This document shows positions 62,297 to 64,000 of a stretch of DNA of 64,000 nucleotides, piece by piece (the first letter of the stretch is position 1; each line of letters begins with the position of its first letter). The position numbers were made by a program, and so were the translations under genes. The notes below the pieces were generated by a model. The model saw only the letters and a list, made by a program, of their open reading frames with translations, ran no database searches and had not been told where the DNA came from. Source of the stretch: Paenibacillus sp. L3-i20 (lineage in GTDB: Bacteria; Bacillota; Bacilli; Paenibacillales; Paenibacillaceae); assembly GCF_022180385.2 (NCBI RefSeq), contig NZ_BQME02000002.1:496001-560000 (forward strand), given 5' to 3'.

Positions 62297-62583
62297 AAAT
62301 GAATCGAATTGTCGCACTTACAATTGCATTAAGCTTATTGACAGCAATGCCTGCAATAGCAACATCTCCTAGTGGAGGTAACGGAAGTTATGATGGTACG
62401 GAAGTCGTTCAGTATACGGAATTGGATCCGACTATTAAAGAAGCAGCAGAAAAAGCAATGGTTCAATACAGTAATGGAAAATCGTTTCAACTTGAGAATG
62501 CGATTATGGAAGAATACTTTGTAGATGAGAAGAAAAAAACAATCGTTGGCCAAATGTCAGAAAAAAATATAGTATTAGACTGA
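62293..62583 (+). CDS. Small secreted protein
   Basis: This 96-residue protein has a clear signal peptide (MKMNRIVALTIALSLLTAMP, cut after AIA) and a mature part of about 70 residues (YTELDPTIKEAAEKAMVQY; ending GQMSEKNIVLD). It is acidic and has no Cys. Its ATG overlaps the stop of the sigma-factor stub. It is not recognised; a relation to the outer part of a lost anti-sigma protein is possible but not shown. A terminator follows. Confidence 0.65.
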   Translation: MKMNRIVALTIALSLLTAMPAIATSPSGGNGSYDGTEVVQYTELDPTIKEAAEKAMVQYSNGKSFQLENAIMEEYFVDEKKKTIVGQMSEKNIVLD

Positions 62584-62907
62584 AAAATATTTTATCTAAA
62601 GTACGAAAAAACTTTTACTTCGTGTATATCATTAAATGTAAATAAGAAGTAGTACTTCTTAGACCATTCATCACTGAGATCTCATTGATGAATGGTCTTT
62701 TTGTTTTTGGACAATAGAGATACTTGAGGGTATTAATTGCTATTTTTAAAGAAATAAAGTAGTAGACTGGGGATGGGATTAAACTAACGGGCAGTATAGT
62801 TCAACAATAATGATTTATTAACTTTACATTGCGTTTAGCTTATGTTGAAATAATGAGAATGAGCTTAAAAATGATGTTTGTGGTTGATGGACTTGGAGGA
62901 ATGGGGA
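62584..62907. other. Spacer with palindrome and terminator
   Basis: No gene was seen. AAGAAGTA and TACTTCTT (62644-62660) make a palindrome around one central base, directly followed by a terminator (62661-62704). Further right TTTACA, 17 nt, TGAAAT near 62823-62851 is a weak promoter candidate for the next gene. Confidence 0.5.
62661..62704 (+). terminator. Intrinsic terminator after the small secreted protein gene
   Basis: AGACCATTCATCA (62661-62673) and TGATGAATGGTCT (62686-62698) form a perfect 13-bp stem. The 12-nt loop contains GAGATCTC. A T run follows. Confidence 0.9.
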
Positions 62908-63987
62908 ATGTCTTTTATTAAAGGTATAGAATTATGCTGTCGATTTCATATGGAAATCGTTGAGCCTGTAATGATGGAGAATTACTCTTTCTTGTCCTAT
63001 TCATCGGCTCTAATTGGTCCAGGTAGCGAAGTGCTCGGATATGATACGGAAATGTCGACTGATCACGATTGGGTGCCTAGAGTATATCTTTTTCTTAACC
63101 AACTAGATATCGGATATTCAGAACAAATAGAATCAACTCTGCACGAGCGAGCCCCGGAACGGTTCTATGGCTTCCCCGTTGATATAAAGAAGAGCGTAAT
63201 TACAACGGTGCCGAGGTTCATCGAAAGTTACCTGGCTGTTAACAAAGATGAACGATTAGAACCAGTAGATTGGTTAACGTTTCCTTCACAGTCACTTCTC
63301 GAAATAACACGTGGGGAAGTTTATAGGGACGATAATGGTCAACTTTCCACATTACGCAAACAATTCGAATATTACCCTCATGATATTTGGTTGTATCTTA
63401 TGGCATCAAGTTGGCAGCGAATCGGTCAAGAAGAACATCTGATGCTTCGTTCGGGTTTTATAGGTGACGAAATTGGCTCAGCTATTATCGCTTCACGCCT
63501 TGTCCGCGACATCATAAATCTCTGCTTTCTCATGGAGCGTCAATATGCACCCTATCCAAAATGGTTTGGTACTGCATTTAAAAGATTGAAATGTTCTGAT
63601 CAAATAATGTCTCACCTTTGGACTGCTCAAACGGCAGTTACATGGAGGGAACGCGAGCATGCTTTGAATAATGCTTACAAACATCTATCAAGTATGCACA
63701 ACGGACTAGGGATCACTGAAAGGATTCCTGATGACGTTTCATACTTTTTTGATCGTCCCTTTAAAGTAATGAACGGTGAAGAAATTGCTAGCCTCATCGC
63801 AAATCAAATTGTGGATACAGATATTCAACAGTTATCCCAAAAACGTTTGATTGGTAACATAGACCAGATAACAGACAACACAGACTTCAGAAAAATGGAT
63901 AGATGGGCTGATGGTGAAGGGGTAAGTGCAAGAAATGCTTTGAAAAAACTATTTAACCCCAGATTGTTACCTAAAAAGGATCAATAG
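62908..63987 (+). CDS. DUF4037 protein with nucleotidyltransferase-like fold
   Basis: This is a 359-residue protein resembling DUF4037 family members. The block SALIGPGSEVLGYDTEMSTD followed by HDW (about 35-58) is the expected nucleotidyltransferase-like G-S-x-x-x-G-x-D motif with the DHDW metal site. The remaining helical part contains WLYLMASSWQRIGQEEH and a HNGLGITERIP stretch. The ATG at 62908 has GGAGG 8 nt upstream; the in-frame start at 62878 has none. Substrates of this family are unknown. It lies complete within the window, apart from any downstream partner. Confidence 0.82.
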   Translation: MSFIKGIELCCRFHMEIVEPVMMENYSFLSYSSALIGPGSEVLGYDTEMSTDHDWVPRVYLFLNQLDIGYSEQIESTLHERAPERFYGFPVDIKKSVITTVPRFIESYLAVNKDERLEPVDWLTFPSQSLLEITRGEVYRDDNGQLSTLRKQFEYYPHDIWLYLMASSWQRIGQEEHLMLRSGFIGDEIGSAIIASRLVRDIINLCFLMERQYAPYPKWFGTAFKRLKCSDQIMSHLWTAQTAVTWREREHALNNAYKHLSSMHNGLGITERIPDDVSYFFDRPFKVMNGEEIASLIANQIVDTDIQQLSQKRLIGNIDQITDNTDFRKMDRWADGEGVSARNALKKLFNPRLLPKKDQ

Positions 63988-64000
63988 TTCAAATCCAAAA

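Noticed and set aside
61880..62600. Insertion sequence or prophage remnant in the decayed region
   Set aside because: No transposase, integrase or terminal inverted repeats were seen.

Overview
The window is a chromosomal segment of an endospore-forming member of the Firmicutes, most likely Paenibacillaceae (Paenibacillus, Cohnella or a close relative). The evidence is the sporulation genes (sleB behind a sigma-G-type promoter, spoVS behind a sigma-H-like promoter, a SpoIIIE translocase), strong AGGAGG ribosome binding sites, frequent TTG/GTG starts, A/T-leaning base composition, and a gene order that follows the Bacillus tepA-ylzJ-spoIIIE-ymfF-H-I-J-K-M-pgsA-cinA-recA-rny-ymdB-spoVS-miaB-ricA block. 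KorAB sits where B. subtilis has tdh-kbl, and yajQ, recX, pduL and a membrane dipeptidase are inserted.

1-27 kb is a conserved housekeeping block. It holds a ClpP-like TepA (cut by the window edge), SpoIIIE, SleB, the YmfF/YmfH/YmfI set tied to EF-P 5-aminopentanol modification, YmfJ, YmfK, a RodZ-like YmfM, YajQ, PgsA, CinA, RecA (with a LexA box and a good sigma-A promoter), RecX, RNase Y (with a structured leader), YmdB, SpoVS, a dipeptidase, a 2-oxoacid:ferredoxin oxidoreductase (KorAB), PduL, a divergent TetR/MFS efflux pair with a palindromic operator, MiaB and RicA. Most units end in clear intrinsic terminators.

27-31 kb is a biotin uptake locus. bioY is divergent from an ABC ATPase gene and from a gene that fuses a second ECF ATPase to an EcfT-type transmembrane protein. 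A BirA-type operator lies between them. A HAD hydrolase gene converges with the fusion gene, stop codon against stop codon.

31-44.5 kb is accessory. A 1180-residue secreted protein has two CBM2-like modules, two calcium-repeat blocks, a von Willebrand A domain and a C-terminal region resembling DUF3289. Next to it is a small membrane-anchored protein, which together suggests an effector/partner pair. Then come a signal peptidase I with an altered active-site motif, a sensor kinase/response regulator/RND exporter operon, a 3-hydroxyisobutyrate dehydrogenase-like enzyme and several unrecognised small membrane proteins.

44.7-58.3 kb is one long envelope locus: a large membrane protein with an amidotransferase-like domain, an ABC-2 transporter (ATPase and permease), a coiled-coil membrane protein with a Gly/Ser-rich segment, a MoxR AAA+ ATPase, a DUF58 protein and two von Willebrand A membrane proteins. 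Tight spacing and overlaps point to one operon, with a possible break before 53.3 kb.

58.3-64 kb holds a rhodanese, adenosine deaminase, a dGTPase, and then a decayed stretch with a GNAT acetyltransferase pseudogene, a 30-residue membrane peptide and an ECF sigma factor stub. A small secreted protein and a DUF4037-like nucleotidyltransferase-fold protein follow. I saw no rRNA, tRNA, CRISPR array, IS element or prophage.
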